From: Lagopus muta
Taxonomy: Eukaryota; Chordata; Aves; Galliformes; Phasianidae
Length of the DNA: 64,000 bases
Assembly (NCBI RefSeq): GCF_023343835.1
Contig: NC_064439.1
Span: forward strand, 41,905,508 to 41,969,507
Reading direction: 5' to 3'
Shown here: positions 33,054-47,000 of the stretch, piece after piece
Layout of the letters: each line of letters starts with the position of its first letter
How positions within the stretch are numbered: position 1 is the first letter of the stretch
Notes under the pieces: model-generated
Seen by the model: the letters and a program-made list of their open reading frames with translations, nothing else
Database searches by the model: none
Told to the model about the DNA's origin: nothing
Translations under genes and position numbers: made by a program

Positions 33054-36000
33054 TTACTTTCCTCACTGTAATATGGGATCTTGTCTAACTGTGATAGACT
33101 TTCAGACTGTAGTCCATAATCCTGGCTGCTGCCTCAGGCAGCAAAGAAATTTTGTAGCCACATGCAAACTTTGTTCCTAAAACTACCTCTACAGGTAAAT
33201 CCATGTTTCTTAGCTTGAACTTCTTTTCCTTCCAACCTTTTTTTTTTTCTAATTACTTGCTGACTTAGGAAGGGTAGTAGAAATGGAACAGAGAGATAGC
33301 CAGCTCAGTGTTTGTGTCACAACCATACACGGGCATGACTTCTGTGTTCTAAGATGGTGTTTGTTATCCACCTTAAGATCTCAAATCAAACTTTTTGGAT
33401 ACAGATATACTACTGAACTGCAAGCAGCCACCTACGTAGTGGGAGTGCACATTCACCACCAGAATGTGGCAGAAATTTACAGCCACAAAGCAGCCCACAC
33501 ATGAGCACCTGCCACAAGGGCAAGATAACAGTAGGCTTGAACCTTCCCTAGTCCTTCATCAGTGAACCTGTACACTGCATAGAGCATTTGAGATGGCGAA
33601 TGCGGAATGACTCAAGTCCTGAAAAGAAACCAAACAAGAAGGGTAGGCCATGCCCTAGAAAGAATTTCACTTCACACTTTTTGTCTTTTAAGTTGTTTCT
33701 CATTATATTTACAGTTTTTCTTGTCCCATGATACTAAAAATTTTCTACAAGCTTTGGCTGTACTGCCTATATTTTTGTTGCAACAGATTAGCATCAGCCT
33801 ATGCTTTACTCCTTACACACTCTTTTCAAGTATATCTTTAGTTCCTTACTGAAATATCATAAATTCTTATCATTCTCAAATGAAGTATTGTATCAAATTA
33901 ATTTTTGCAATGTATAATTCATAAACAGTCTAACTAGTAACTTTAAAAAATGATTGTAGGATTTATTTCTGAAGCTTGATTCACTTTTCTCCCTACTCAG
34001 CTCTCCCCACTGAGCACTGTCTGTTACAGGTTGCATAACCTGCTAGAAACTTGAAAGCCTTTCATGATCTCAGATTATATCTCATATTATAGACAGGGGA
34101 AACTGTCCCAGAGCTGTTTTTGGACATCAAACTTTTGATTCTGAACTACACTCTCAACAAAAATGGTCTCAAACGTTTGAACTAATATCAACAACTTAAA
34201 TCTAAGGTTTCTAGTAGGCTGATCTTCAGCAATACTTCCTTGATCACACAGATTAATCAGTGTTATTAACCTGCTTGATTTTATTGCTTATTGATTTTCA
34301 TTCTCTTATCTCAGCCATTTGATCAGCGTGTGTTCTTTGATCAGCGTTCTTTTTTACTAACAGTGGCAGTGAGTGTTGCAGACCAGCAGAGGGCCTCTGC
34401 CATTCACAAGTGTAGCTGCCGACTGGGAGAAGTGATTTTGCCCAGCTGGGTCTTGAAGGCGGATGAGAGGTCCCCCAAGGAGAGGCTGAACAGCTATGAA
34501 ACTTGGCAGCACAAAAACTCAGCGCATTCTGGCAGTGGGTACCTGGGCTATAACTTTCTTATCAGCACCTACAGGATGTGTTCAGTTAGCTCTACACCTG
34601 CTACAGATAAGCAGATCTGCTGGGAAGTCAGATTTAATCAGATCTTGTACTTGTGTCTTAGTATTTTGTTGTCCCTTGATGCTGATAGGACTTTTTTCTT
34701 TTCTTTCTTCTTTTTTTTTTTCTTCCTTTCCTCTCTTCTTAGTAGTTTTTGATGGACCCCTGCAGATCCCAACTTCCTATCCAGTCCAAAGCTCCGTCAC
34801 ACCACCCGAGACTGTCCATCTTCCCACTGCATTTCCTCCTCTCCCCTGCTGCTTTCAGCCTGCCTCCATCCAGTGTGTGTGTGCTGACACTGAGGTATGG
34901 CTACTTCAAGCTAACACATCAATTATTATGAGTCAGATATTCTGTTTTTCTACTGTTGGTTTTTTGTTGTTTTTTTTTTCAATCCCTTACCCAACAACTC
35001 TTTGAAAAAAATGCACTGCAGCTTGCCATGAGCTCTAGTAGATTTTAAGGGTCTTTACCTACAGGTGAACTTCATAGTTTTACCACAAAATTGAAGCAAT
35101 CATTCAAAAATAAAAGGAATGGCAAGTGGATTGGTATAGCTTGGGTTGTCAGCTATCATGGCTTTACTTTCAGAGATGAGTAAAAGCTATGCTTAGTGAT
35201 GTGACACTCGTTTCCTCCATAAAGACATTTTTGAAATGGTGATGTGTTTTATTCCTCACCTGTGAGGTCAAGCTGATGTACCCTGCAAGTGTGCAGCAAT
35301 GAGCACTGACAATTCAATCTTTTCTGTACAGTTATATGGTTAGTTATATGATTCATCTTCACAGTCGTCAGGCCATCACACTGAGGTATCCAGTAACTCA
35401 ATAGTGTGGCATTTCCACAAGGAGATGCCACCATTACTGTGAAGCCTCCAATAGCACCATGTTTGCTGGGACACACACTAGGTGCACAGATACCAGTGTC
35501 ACATACAAATGTAATCGAGCACAATTTGGGGCACATAAATTTGAAAATGCAGCTAATAGTTTTGATTCAATATATTAGAGTCTTGCAGCATGTGATGAAG
35601 AAACAAGAAAAATAAAGATCTAGGTCAGAAGAGTAGGTAGCTTTCTGATAGATGCACCGTGTGATAGTGCATCCTGCAAAAGGCTGTGGCTCCATCAAAT
35701 GCAGATCATCCTTTCCATCTGGAGAAGAGGTCTAATGAAGCATGTACACAAACCTGACACATTTCCTTTTCCACATGTTCTCCCAATTATATCTAATTTT
35801 GTTGTATTGACAAAATCTGCTTCTAAATTAGGATAGCATTAACAGGCATCTTATTTCACCAGTGATCACTAAAATACCTCATAAATAAATAAAATGTATT
35901 TCTTAATGGAGAGACTGAATAAAGATATCCAGCTGAAACTATTTTGTTCTTGGATTGTTTCCCTTTCTTTCCTAACAGCCTTATATTTCAGGCTCTCAGG

Positions 36001-38504
36001 TTCTCATGACTACTGTTTTGATGCCACGGTACAATCACACCATCTAAGAAATGAGAAAAAGTATATCTAATCTTACCCAAAATTATCAGCAGGGATCCCC
36101 AAAACAAAAAGTAACAGTGTAAAACTGTGACAAGCAGAAAGAAAAAGACAGCAAAATTCTTGAGACCAAAGGTCCTTACGCTTCTGAGGCATAATCTGAG
36201 GAAAAGTGGGGAAAATGTTGTGCACCAAACAAAAGCTATTACCACAGAGTTCATTAAAAAACCCATTTTATACATTTTGCTAATTACAGAAAATTGGGTT
36301 ATGAAAAACAAACTCTGGAAGACACAAGCATTCCTAATCTGGGCTAACGCTGCTTCTTCACATTGTTTATTGGCAGTGAGATCAATGTGGTGGTTTTTTC
36401 CCTGTTCTTCTGTTTGTTTCTCTACTACAAGACATATAAGTACATAACTATTCATTGCAGCACATACACGTTCCATGCTGTTGTACTATTTTTATTTAGG
36501 CTTTCCCTGTGCTGCTGATACTGAACTAGCAGTACTTCTGATGCAGTGAGGAAAAAGAGAGCATTGCTTCCTTCTACTGTTTTTTCCCAGACTTGTGATG
36601 CATTCTGCCATGTTTTTTGTTTTTACAGAAGAGGGACCATAGTGCAATGAATCTTACTTTTGAAGTCATAGATTTCACAAATTATCAGTCAAGAACCAAT
36701 TTTTACACACCATTTTAATTCTTTGCTTGTTCCAGATGAATTTATAGTACGTACATTCTAGGTGTTTTTGTAGCTACACTGTGAGTCAGAAATACTCCAC
36801 AGTATGCTTATAGGTCCTGGACCTTAGCTCAGCCGGGCTGAGAAAATCACACACCAAATTTCTTCTCAGTGAAAGCTAGGTCATAGAAAGAATGGAGAGA
36901 ATCTGTACAGTGAGAAGGTATGTGCCAGGAACCAGAAAGTACTTCTGAATGCCAAAGATTAGCAGTAGTCTGAAATTGTCCATACCTCATGATAGCGTCC
37001 CAGTAATTAATGTCCACATGGCTTCTTCGTTTCCATCCACTTGATTTCCACTGCATTCAGAAATTCTGGTGTTAGGATGGGTTGCGCTGCTATCATTGCA
37101 TCATCCTACTGGCACAACTTTGCAGATAATTCTGCAGAGCTGATCTGTGCTGTTGTGCATATTGGTCTATGTATCTGATAATGCCACCCTTACCATTGCT
37201 TTGGCCCCTTGCCAGGGTCAGTCATTTCAGGCTTAAAACACTCAAAGTGAGATTGCTCTCATCGTCACAGGAGTTACAAAACTGCTCTGCTTTTGTACAA
37301 ATCCATGCAGTATTTCTTTTCCTATCATTCAGTTCTCTAAAATGAAATACAGCTCCTAATAGATATCACTAGAATATGGGTACAAAACAATACCCTCTTC
37401 CTTGTTTCTGGACAAACATCTTCATTTATTTCAGCCTAGGTGATTGTTCCAAATGTACCAAAATTCACTGGCTTTCTCTCTGCTTTCTGCTTCCTCTGCT
37501 GTCTTGTGGGGCTGGATTCTTTTTTTTTTTTTTTTAATTAAAAGACAAAGATGTGAAGCTTCTCAAGCCACATCAGCCACAAAAAGAAGGTCAGTAGCTG
37601 TCAGTATTAGACAACAGCAGTAAAATTAAACTGCAAAATGCAGCAGTGTCAGCCTGTTGTGCTGTTCAACATGGTCAGCACTCTATCATTCTCCCAGCAC
37701 ATCATTTCTCTGATTTCTGTTAGCTAGAACATGATGCTATATAAACGTATCTTTGCATTCTTTCTATTTAGCCCTTTGTAATTTTCACTGGACAGAGTGA
37801 TATTTATTTTGGAACTTCTTAAATGAAAGAGTCTCTTGTCTAAATGTTTCAACATTCAGAATACTTACAAGTATTTATCTGTTTGTACTTTAATCTTTCT
37901 ATTTCTCTGGGTATTACTTTATTAGCCTCTGTTAAAACTAATAAAGACATTCTCACAAGTTTTGCCACTACTCTTCTGTGTTTTCCCTTTTGCATCTATT
38001 TCTCTTCCTTCATACTCAATTTGTCTTTATTAAGATTTGTACGTGTCAGTTTACAAATGGATTAAGAAATAAGAAAGTCTTCTGACAGGAGCAGTCACAT
38101 GCACTGGTTATCAGAAGATTCATTATTTCTATGTTTATCCATTATACAAATACCACAGACCAACCAGTGCCAGTAAGAACACTTCTGGTGGTTTGAGTAC
38201 TGTCGAGCACTCACTGATACCATATATGCACTTTTTCTACACTTCCTTTTGCCATTTAGGATGTCTGCCAGGGGCCTGACAACATAGTTGTCTTCTTCTG
38301 TGCTGGCTGTTCCTTCCTGTGTGCTTTTGAACAAGTGGTGGCAGCAGCTCCTGACTGAGAAGTTGGGCTGTGTCCGTTAACTAATCTGATGGATTGGTTT
38401 TGGCGTTGTGCTTACATATTTGTTGAAGACACATGGATGTTCTTTCATAGCGTGCTATGTACAATATACAGCAGATGCAGTCTTGTAAGAACTGCATCAG
38501 TACA

Positions 38505-38745
38505 GGTTAGGGGCTGACCTGCTGGAAAGGAGCTCTGCAGAGATGGACCTGAGCGTCCTGGTGGTCAGCAGGTTGACGATGAGCCAGCAGTGTGCCCTCT
38601 GGGCCCAGAAGGCCAATGGTACCCTGGGGTGCATTAAAAAGAGCGTGGCCAGCAGGGAGGTTCCTCCTCTCCTATTCTGCCCTGGTGAGGTCACATCTGA
38701 AGTATTGTGTCCAGATCTGTGCTCCTCAAGCCAAGTTCAAGAAAG
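38505..38745 (+). mobile_element. CR1 LINE fragment, plus orientation
   Basis: CR1 3' region words in order: TGGACCTGAGCGTCCTGGTG, AGCCAGCAGTGTGCCCTCTG, GGCCAATGGTACCCTGGGGT, GTATTGTGTCCAGATCTGTG. It lacks the terminal part of the element. Open frames of 82-84 codons here derive from it. Confidence 0.88.
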
Positions 38746-41357
38746 ACAGGCACACTTCTTTTCTAGGATTACTCTATACAGTGCAAGGAGACTTTAAAGT
38801 AGCTGCAGAAACTCTGCAGAGAAACTTGTATTTATTCTGATACCAATGAAGAGCCATTTTTTTATTTGCCTTCCTTATTCCTCCTCTTTTGCTGTTTATG
38901 ACAGCCCTCCTTTTCCTACCTGACAAATCTCACCCATCTAAAATCTGTGCCCCTAAATTTCTCTCAAAGCTGAGTGTAACCGGCTCTTCTCAAGCTTCCT
39001 GGTAGATAAAATCATGCCAGCTGTAGTAGTTCCTGAACAGTGCAGAGAGTTCTCTTCTTGCTTGATTTGGTTTGCTTCAGTTCAGAGTGCAGTACTGCAA
39101 GTGTTGAAGTCTATCATAGCAGCTTTTTGCTACATCTGTTCTGAGAGCAGAGCTGATGCTCTTTTCCTCACAAGGAGAACATGGGCGACAGGATACACAT
39201 CATTTCTCAGACATAGTTTATTACTTTTGCTGCATTAACACTAAAATAGGAAGAAGCATAATTTCCACAAAACAAGAATTTAAAGCACAGCAGTAGAAGT
39301 ACCACAGTTACAGCAGGATTTGCATCACACTCATCTAATTTATACTTTAACATTAAAAAGGGGCTTTTACTTTTGTGCAGTAGAAAATACAAAGTAAAGG
39401 AAAAGTGTTATTTACTGTGAGCATAGTTTTTGGTCTTTCCTTCTGTATACCTGTGGCTGTTAACCTCACAAGGGAGCAGCCAGAATGTAGTAGCTGGCAG
39501 GAGACCAGCTAACAGCTAATAGAAGTGGTGCCTTGAGGTAATAAGGCTGAAGAGGGAAGAGTATTCACACCACTGCAACAAGGGCATCTGATCCCTGAAT
39601 TAAGAAGCTGATTTCTGGGTTCTTTTTGCAGTCAGACAAGTAATCTTCCCCAAAGGTCTTTCAAATCATGTCTGCTTCTGACTCAGGCATCTCTTTTTTT
39701 CCACTGGCACTGAAGGACCTTGATGAGATTTGCTGTTAATGTACGCATCTAAGTCACATGCGCAATGTTAAGAGGTGTGCAATCCCCTCTTCCATTCTGA
39801 CATTGCCAGCAGGTTACTTGAAGCTGGCTTTACAGATTTCTGAGACTAAAACTTTGCATGCTTGAATGGTGCCCCTTGAAGGAAATGGGAAAAAAGCAAC
39901 ACTGTTTGCCTGTGTAAGGAGTGTTTAACTGCACTTCCTTACGGTATAAAGCAACAGTTTAAAGTTCATATCACATCCTAGGATGCCCCTTTTTATTTAC
40001 TGAAAAATTCTCAACAATGGCATAAATGTGTGGCTTGGCATAAAAGTGTTGCCATTACAGCACTAGGGTAATGGTCACTAGTCCTCAACAAGCATGCAGT
40101 CCTGATCATGTCAACAGAGGTGATGTGCATCATTCTCCTGAAATGGCAAGGTGGTTACATCTCTACAGATAGCTGCTTCTGTGCTTCCAAGGCTGCTGTC
40201 TTCCCAGAAGTCTGTCCCAAACAGCAGATTTACTGTGTAAGTCCAGATCACATTTTTAGCATGCAGAAGCCTATTTTGACACACTTTCTGTATCTGCTGT
40301 AGAATGTCTCCCTCTACACATGTGAGAGAGGCCTCCACTCAGTACAATGCTCATGCTCTCCAAAATCCTCTGAAGGACTACGTATTTTCATATGTAATCA
40401 TGCATCATAGCTAGATGAAGTAAGATAACTTTAATTCTGTCCTTGCAGATCTCTGCTTTTACTAAGTGCTATTTCCCTGGAAGGGATTGAAGTTGTCAGA
40501 AACAAGTTCATGGTTGTTTGGGGGTACAACACTGACTTCTTATACACTTACTAGGCTTGCAGTTACGTGTAAAATTGCACCCACAGAAATGACAATCTTG
40601 TCCATTAAAAGCTCACCTTGGAAAATGTTAGCAGTCAAACAATGATATGATTGGCACAAGATTAAATACCTAAAATAAACATACTGTAACTTAGCCTATA
40701 GTAAAAAGGATTATGTTTAGAAACAACTAGCTTACAGATAAATCCTTGATTTAAGTGACCACGTAAGATAAAGGTCAGTCACCTCTCTCATCAGTGAAGA
40801 GAAGTTGTCTTGGTATCTTTCATCCTTATCCTTTTAATGGAAATGCCTCTTATTCATGTAGAGAAAATAAGGGAAAGAGGAGTAAAATGAAGAATACTGA
40901 AAGCTTCCCACTACAAATGGCTGACTGTTTCAGAAAGAATACTTTTACTTCCAAATGCAATCAGGATTCTGGGTGTTCCATTCATGCTGTGTACTGAACA
41001 GGTACATCAATCCTCAAAGCCTCCTCCCAGTCTTATATTGTCCATGTGGCTGTAAATGGATCTTGTGATATTACTTAGTGCTGCTTCATCTATTTTATAT
41101 TCTTCCCTAGTAAGAGCCATGAATATTTGTTCATCGGACAGAATATGGGTCCGCCATCAAAATCAAACAAATCATTCTGTGATCAAGCTATGATACTAAC
41201 AGTTAATAGGAAATGGTTGTTTCTCTTAGATCAAGATCAAAAAATGGTGTGATCCAGGCAACTAACCCCAAGAATTGGCATAAAGATCTTCTACAACGTC
41301 GTCCACTTCTTCAGGCAAAGAGATGCAACATTCACTAGCTAGACTCTAGAATTATTT
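38746..41357. other. Intergenic sequence 3' of the CCR2-type gene
   Basis: No coding sequence or recognised repeat. The portion nearest 41357 should contain the 3' UTR of the receptor gene; no clear poly(A) signal was picked. Confidence 0.4.
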
Positions 41358-42425
41358 TTACAATCCAGTAGAGATGTCGTGCTCGGCAGTTGATGCTGTA
41401 AATGTGGAACTAACTCTTTCTAATTTTTCACGATAAAGAGATGGACACTTTTTGCACAGGTGAGCTGCAACATGCTTTCGGAAAAACGTATAAAGATATT
41501 TCCTAAATTTTTCTCCAACGAATGCATAGATCACAGGATTGACACAGCAGTGGATCATTGAAATTGTTTCTGTTACTTGAATTGTTTTGTCCAGTCTGGT
41601 TTGGCTATCACAATCTGGAGAAAAAAAAGAAGTTTGAAATGTGTGCACAAAAGAAGCAACATGGAACGGTGTCCAGAAGATGAAATAAAAAATCATGATG
41701 ACAAAAATAAGTCGAACCGCCTTCTGTTTTTTCTCATTCCTGCATCTCAATAATGTTTTTAAAATTTGAGAGTAACAGAAAATCATAATGATCATTGGAA
41801 TGATAAGCCCAAGAATGTTCATCTTTAAAATGTAGGAGTGCTTCCAATTTATTAGGCTATCTGGAGGATAATGAGCACTGCATGTATACTGTGTATTCTC
41901 CTGTTGAGTTTTGTGAAATACTATCCCAGGAACAGAGGCAAAAAGAGCAACAGCCCACGTGACAATGCTGGTGAGGATGCCGTAGGTAACTGTCCTAGCT
42001 TTTAAAGCAAACACTGCGTGAACTATGGCCAGATACCTGTCTATGGTCAGCAGGATTATGAAAAAGATGCCGCTGTAGAAGCCAAGGAGGTAAATGCCTG
42101 AGAGGATCCGGCACAGCGCTTCTCCAAAAATCCAGTCGTGAGCAGCATAATAAGCCCAAAAAGGAAGAGAAAATACAAACAGCAAATCAGAAATGGCCAG
42201 ATTGAGCAGGTAGATGTCAGTCATACTCTTCAACTTCTTGTATTTTACCAGGATAAGGATAACAAGAATGTTGCCTATGAAGCCAAATATCACCACCAAT
42301 GAGTAAAGCGGTGGCAGAAAATTTGCTGCAAAGTGCTTTTCCTCAGTTCCCATGCATGGTGCTGTATCACCGTAGTCAAATGTTGTTGTTGGCATGTAAC
42401 CCAAATCAATGGTATAGTTTTCCAT
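41358..42425 (-). CDS. CCR2: CC chemokine receptor, CCR2-type paralogue
   Basis: Intact 355-residue seven-transmembrane CC chemokine receptor, tandem paralogue of the gene at 26593. It has N3 glycosylation, Y10 and Y18 in an acidic N-terminus, C24, [10 protein letters not shown] starting at 129, [19 protein letters not shown] in TM7/helix 8, and a Ser/Thr-rich tail ending [10 protein letters not shown]. From residue 24 to about 176 it is nearly identical to the other gene; after that it diverges ([13 protein letters not shown] against [13 protein letters not shown]). The C-terminal half has features of CCR2, CCR1 and CCR3 ([15 protein letters not shown]), so the name CCR2 rests mainly on gene order relative to human CCR3-CCR2-CCR5. 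The coding sequence is a single exon, with acceptor CTTCCTTTGCAG 11 bases before ATG. Confidence 0.88.
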   Translation of the reverse strand: MENYTIDLGYMPTTTFDYGDTAPCMGTEEKHFAANFLPPLYSLVVIFGFIGNILVILILVKYKKLKSMTDIYLLNLAISDLLFVFSLPFWAYYAAHDWIFGEALCRILSGIYLLGFYSGIFFIILLTIDRYLAIVHAVFALKARTVTYGILTSIVTWAVALFASVPGIVFHKTQQENTQYTCSAHYPPDSLINWKHSYILKMNILGLIIPMIIMIFCYSQILKTLLRCRNEKKQKAVRLIFVIMIFYFIFWTPFHVASFVHTFQTSFFSPDCDSQTRLDKTIQVTETISMIHCCVNPVIYAFVGEKFRKYLYTFFRKHVAAHLCKKCPSLYREKLERVSSTFTASTAEHDISTGL

Positions 42426-42960
42426 TGTGTGCTGATCTGCAAAGGAAGGGAAGAGTGGTCAGCTGCAGGGAGCTCTAGGCTTGGCAGGGAGGGGAATGAA
42501 ACACAGCGATGGGGCCTGGCCTCATTGTGCCAACGTGCGCTGCAGCCCTCACCCAGGGGAGTACCTGCGATGTCACTCTACATGGGTAAAATAAAAGTGC
42601 AGTTTGTGGCTTCATGAGAGCCTCAGTGCCACTAGGGACCATCTCCGGTGGTGTAGAAATGACCCTTCCCCAGGGCACTGACTGCACCCACCTGCTCAAG
42701 TGCTGTAATGGCTGCTGGCGAGCAGCAAGTCAGTAGCGTTGGTCTGGGTTCCGATGGCAAAGGCTGCGTCCTCTTCAGAGTCTGGGTCAGGCAGGGGCCA
42801 TGGAAATGGCTGCCCTTAGGTAGCTCTGGAATAAAAGCTGTGTGCAGCCCTGTCTTGTGAGTGCTGTGCTGGACACGTTCAGCTGATGACCTGCAGGGAT
42901 AATTGCAATGGAAAGAACAGGTAGGCAAACACCTGTCCAAATGGCATAAAGGGTTTCATT
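42426..42960 (-). repeat. Duplicated 5' flank of the CCR2-type gene, copy B (proximal block)
   Basis: Counterpart of 27664-28197. It starts with the same splice acceptor and runs to the GGCATAAAGGGTTTCA segment, after which the two copies cannot be aligned by eye. Confidence 0.85.
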
Positions 42961-43410
42961 TGCTGTCAGCATGACTTATAGAAACACTGTTAAGAAAAAA
43001 AGTGCTATTTTATTTCTCCTAGAATTTGTTTTAAGCTTCTACTCCAGCTTTTACAGAAATAGCACCCTTGCTTAAATGGTAAGTTTGATTTCAGTTTTTA
43101 TTTTGTTGAAATCACAATTTTGATGAACAATCTGTAATGTAGCAACTTCACAGTTGCATGACCATAATATGAGAACTGTGTCTGTTGCCCCAGTACACTG
43201 TCCCTCTGATTCTGATTGGAGAGCTGTGGAAGGAGCTGGGCTTGCCTGGCCAGGAGCACCACCATCTCACGGGGAAGTAGCAGTGCAGGGCCATGAGATC
43301 CCCTGGGAGACTTCTGCTACAGTGCCAGCAGGGAAAGGCTTGAGAAGTGGGTGCCATCAATCCTTTCCTTTCTTGACACCAAAACCTCCTCCTGTCCCAA
43401 ATGCCTGGTA

Positions 43411-44027
43411 GGACCAAGAGTCACCCAGATCCAGACCCAGATGCAGAAGCATAGCTTTGTGTAATTTTGTCCCTCAGAAATTAAGAAGATATATTTTTGC
43501 ACAGGCCCCTAGAGAAGTCCACAGAATATCTGCATATCTGTGAGAAGCAGGGAAGAGGATTTTATGAAGACAGCCATTAGTGGAACCAAATGTGCTTCCC
43601 AATCAATTTGTGGGGGAGGGAAATTGATTCTTTAGGTAGCCACTGAAATAGAGCTACTTGTTGTTGGGAGAAATGGCTGCTGCTTTTTTCCTGTATCATC
43701 ATCCTGGATCCTGATGACTGCTTTTACGAAGCATTGCACTGTTGTGGCAGAATGATTGCTGCTCTCTCGTCAAGGCAGCAGACTGCTCACAACACAAAAA
43801 GCTTCAGACACTGTGTCTGCCCCAGCTTGCTGTGTGACCACTCAGATAACTCAGCAATCATCACTCCTTTCCTGTTTTGAACCCCGCTGTGCATTTCTTT
43901 TTCAATGAGAAGCTCTGTCCTCTCTCACTGCAGATGTCTTTTGCAGAAACCACACTCTGAAAGCCATCGCTTTTGTTTCTGCACTTGAGTTCTGCAAGAC
44001 TAAGTTGAGCTGAAGAAGCTCTGCAAG
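43411..44027 (-). repeat. Duplicated 5' flank of the CCR2-type gene, copy B (distal block)
   Basis: Counterpart of 28585-29170. It contains small insertions relative to copy A, for example an extra CAGAATGATTGCTG near 43748. The strongest shared part is 43767-44010. Confidence 0.75.
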
Positions 44028-44044
44028 TCAAAATCTTGTCAGTG

Positions 44045-47000
44045 GTTAGTGGCAATGAGGCTGCCCTCCAGTCTGCTTCTTTAAATCATGTCTTCTGCAC
44101 TTCAGCATTTGTGCTGCTTTAAGAGTATCCTTGCTAGCTCTTGAGTACTAGCTATTATGAATACACTACCACTTGTAGCTATAGGAATGTCTAAGTGCTG
44201 GTATGGCTAGCAGACTTTTCCACAGACTTCCATGCTGAGGTAATTCAAGCTCAGAAAGTCCCTGGCCTGTTGCATTGACTCAGTCAGGGATGGCACATAT
44301 CACAGTACACTGAGCTGAGCCCTGAGTGGGGTTTGCACAGAATTTCTTCATGGAAATCACAGTGTTCAATAACTACAAGTTACAGCAGCACCTGCATGTG
44401 AATGGAACCGCTCATCTCAAAACTGAATGACCCATAAAGTTTTCTTTCCCTTTTTTAGGGCTGAAGACTATTTCTCCTTTCAAATATATAAAAGGGTTAC
44501 AGAGCAATACTTGCCCTGCCTTTGCTCCTCTCCTTTTCACAAGTTTGTCACAAAGAAAGAAAAACTAATCAATGAATTTTAGTCAGCTTAAAAGTGTGTC
44601 AGCAGTATCTAGGGCACTTTACAATGAGAGAGAATTAAAGTGTAGCATAGAGAAAAAACCTGGAATCTAAATAAATAAAATAACAGCTACATCCATATAG
44701 CAGGCACTGTGAGAGATGTGGCCAGTGTCCTCTGATAGCAGCTTTATTGATTTAACATTGTCTTGGTCTTTCTGGAAGGAGTTTCTGGACTGGCAAAACT
44801 ACAGAGAAGTACGTGTGTTGGCCAAAGACACCTTAGCAAGCAAGCATTTGTTCATACTTCTCTTGAGTTACCAGAAAAGCCGAAGGAAAAGATAGAAGTA
44901 CAAACTAAAACCTCTGAGCTGATATGAATGCATGATTTTCTGTGATGCAAACCACAGAATTTCTTTCCAGGATATGTCTGGAGAAAGACAGTCCCTTCCA
45001 AAATTAAACCCTGCTTTGGAAACTTCTTCCTCTTTTATAACAGCTGAGCATTAGAAATATCTTCTTTTTGGAACTGCTTGCTTGACACTTGATTTATTTT
45101 TCTATTCCTGAAGAACATTCAAGGAAAAGGTACAATCATGCTGGAAAGAAAACAGGCTCAATTCTCTGTGAGTGCTCACAACCATTCTGAGGATGAACTG
45201 GAGTATGAAAAAGTAGCCTGGAGTGGATGAGATTCCCAACAAAGGTCGTGGTCATCCTGCCCTCCCCATATTACTGCCTTAAGGGTCACCCCACAGAGAA
45301 GTTCAAGACCACTGCCCAGGTGATGCCAACTCTCCCTGGCAAATGACAGTGGAATTCTCCCATAAAAGCAATTGCTGCTATCAGCTACATACTTAATATA
45401 CTGAAAAGGGGAAGAAAAAAAAAAAAAAAAAAAAAAAAAAAGGAATAGATTTGCATTCTTACAGTATGGTGCATGAATAGTACAATTCCAGCAAGATGCT
45501 GATGAACTTCATTCATGTAAAACCTCATTAAAGGGAAATTGCAAGCTAGATCATGACTGGCCATTAAACTGACATCTACAGTTGAGACAGGGAGTACAGA
45601 CTTTCAGAGACCAACCCAAAGAAGAGGTAATCCCAAAGGATCTTTTATAACATGATAATAAAAGCACCTTTAGCAAGTTAAATACTTGAATAACATAAAG
45701 AAAACAAACCAGACTGTGATGAGATAGTGATGATACATCCATATGTATCTGATAGAATAAGACGTGGCTAAGATTTCAGAAGGCTAGAAAAAATGAAAAG
45801 GATTTGATGTCTCATCAGTTTATATCCTTAGAGGAATCTATTTGCAAGCTATGGACCTCCCAGGACAGTTGAAAACCAATTAAGTTTAAATTACAAAAAA
45901 ATATTATAATTTTCTCTACTATTTGTCCACTTCAATTCTCTGCTCTCACATTAACCTTATCCTGAGCTATAAGCTGGTTACAAGACCTAATTTTTATTAA
46001 AGACAACGTGTCTGCTTAAATGGCAGTTCTGCTCCCACTGTCATTAGGTACATCTATTTCCCCACTCAACAAATATTTATCTCTCTATACACACAAATTA
46101 AAAAAATGAGCTACTCACAGGTTTATCAAGCTTGTTTTATCAGACTGTGTCGTCGTCTTCTTTGTGAACAAGCATATAGTTAAACCCTATCTCTGAAAAT
46201 AGGAAATAGAACTTCCTGTGTGATCTATTGCAAAATATTACAAGAATCAAGGGCACAGTTCTTCTTTTCAGAAAATGAACAGTGTTAAGCTGTGTTAGGA
46301 TGAAGGGGGTGTCTCCTCCTGCACCAGCTGAAATTCAGTATCTGATCTAGTGCATCTCTACCAGGTAAAGACAAGGTGGCTTCATTCAGGAAAACCATGC
46401 TCTCAGGATAGTGTCTGTAGGTAAATACACCTCTGCTATGTAATAGAAAGTAGTATGAAATACCTGGCATTTAGCATGTGTAATTTTAAAATTAAACTCA
46501 GATCACAAAAAGGTCTGTTGAAAAAACCCACCAAGGTATTCTTCACGTATGTTGTCTTTTACTGACTTATATATGATCACTAGGGAAGAAGATCTGGTAG
46601 GCAAAATTAAAGACATTTATACCATAAATGTTATGTTAGCATCATACGTGCCTCTTACAAGTCTTGTGAAGAGAGACAAGCTTGGGTCCTGGAAGCAGCA
46701 TGCCTGTGTTCACACGGAGACCTGCTGGAGCTGCATAGGTCAGTCCGAAGTAGTGATGATGATAGAGCTGCCTTCCTTCCAGCAGGAGACCAGCTCAAGC
46801 ACTGTGCACCACGCTGTACTGTGGGATGCAGACCTCTACCTGAACATCTCTTGTAATTTTGGCAAGTCATTTGTAATGATCTTGCAACCACAAGATCAGA
46901 AGTGGGCAGAAGCCTGCAGCTCATTCCCTTTTTGATGTGGTGGCATTGCAGGATTGAAAGCAATAGAAAGAAAGAAATGGAACAGAGCATGGTTCAAATA

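Larger units (their letters stand above)
29171..38500. other. Intergenic region between the two CCR paralogues, left part
   Basis: About 9 kb with no supported gene. It holds a mariner fragment at 32925-33053, a poly-A tract at 31685-31708 and a T-run near 37520-37536. Scattered open frames up to about 160 codons lack recognisable motifs. Confidence 0.45.

Noticed and set aside
34496-35005. 169-codon plus-strand open frame, with overlapping 153-codon frame
   Set aside because: It crosses a long pyrimidine tract giving F/S/L-rich low complexity; no motif or neighbouring splice structure.
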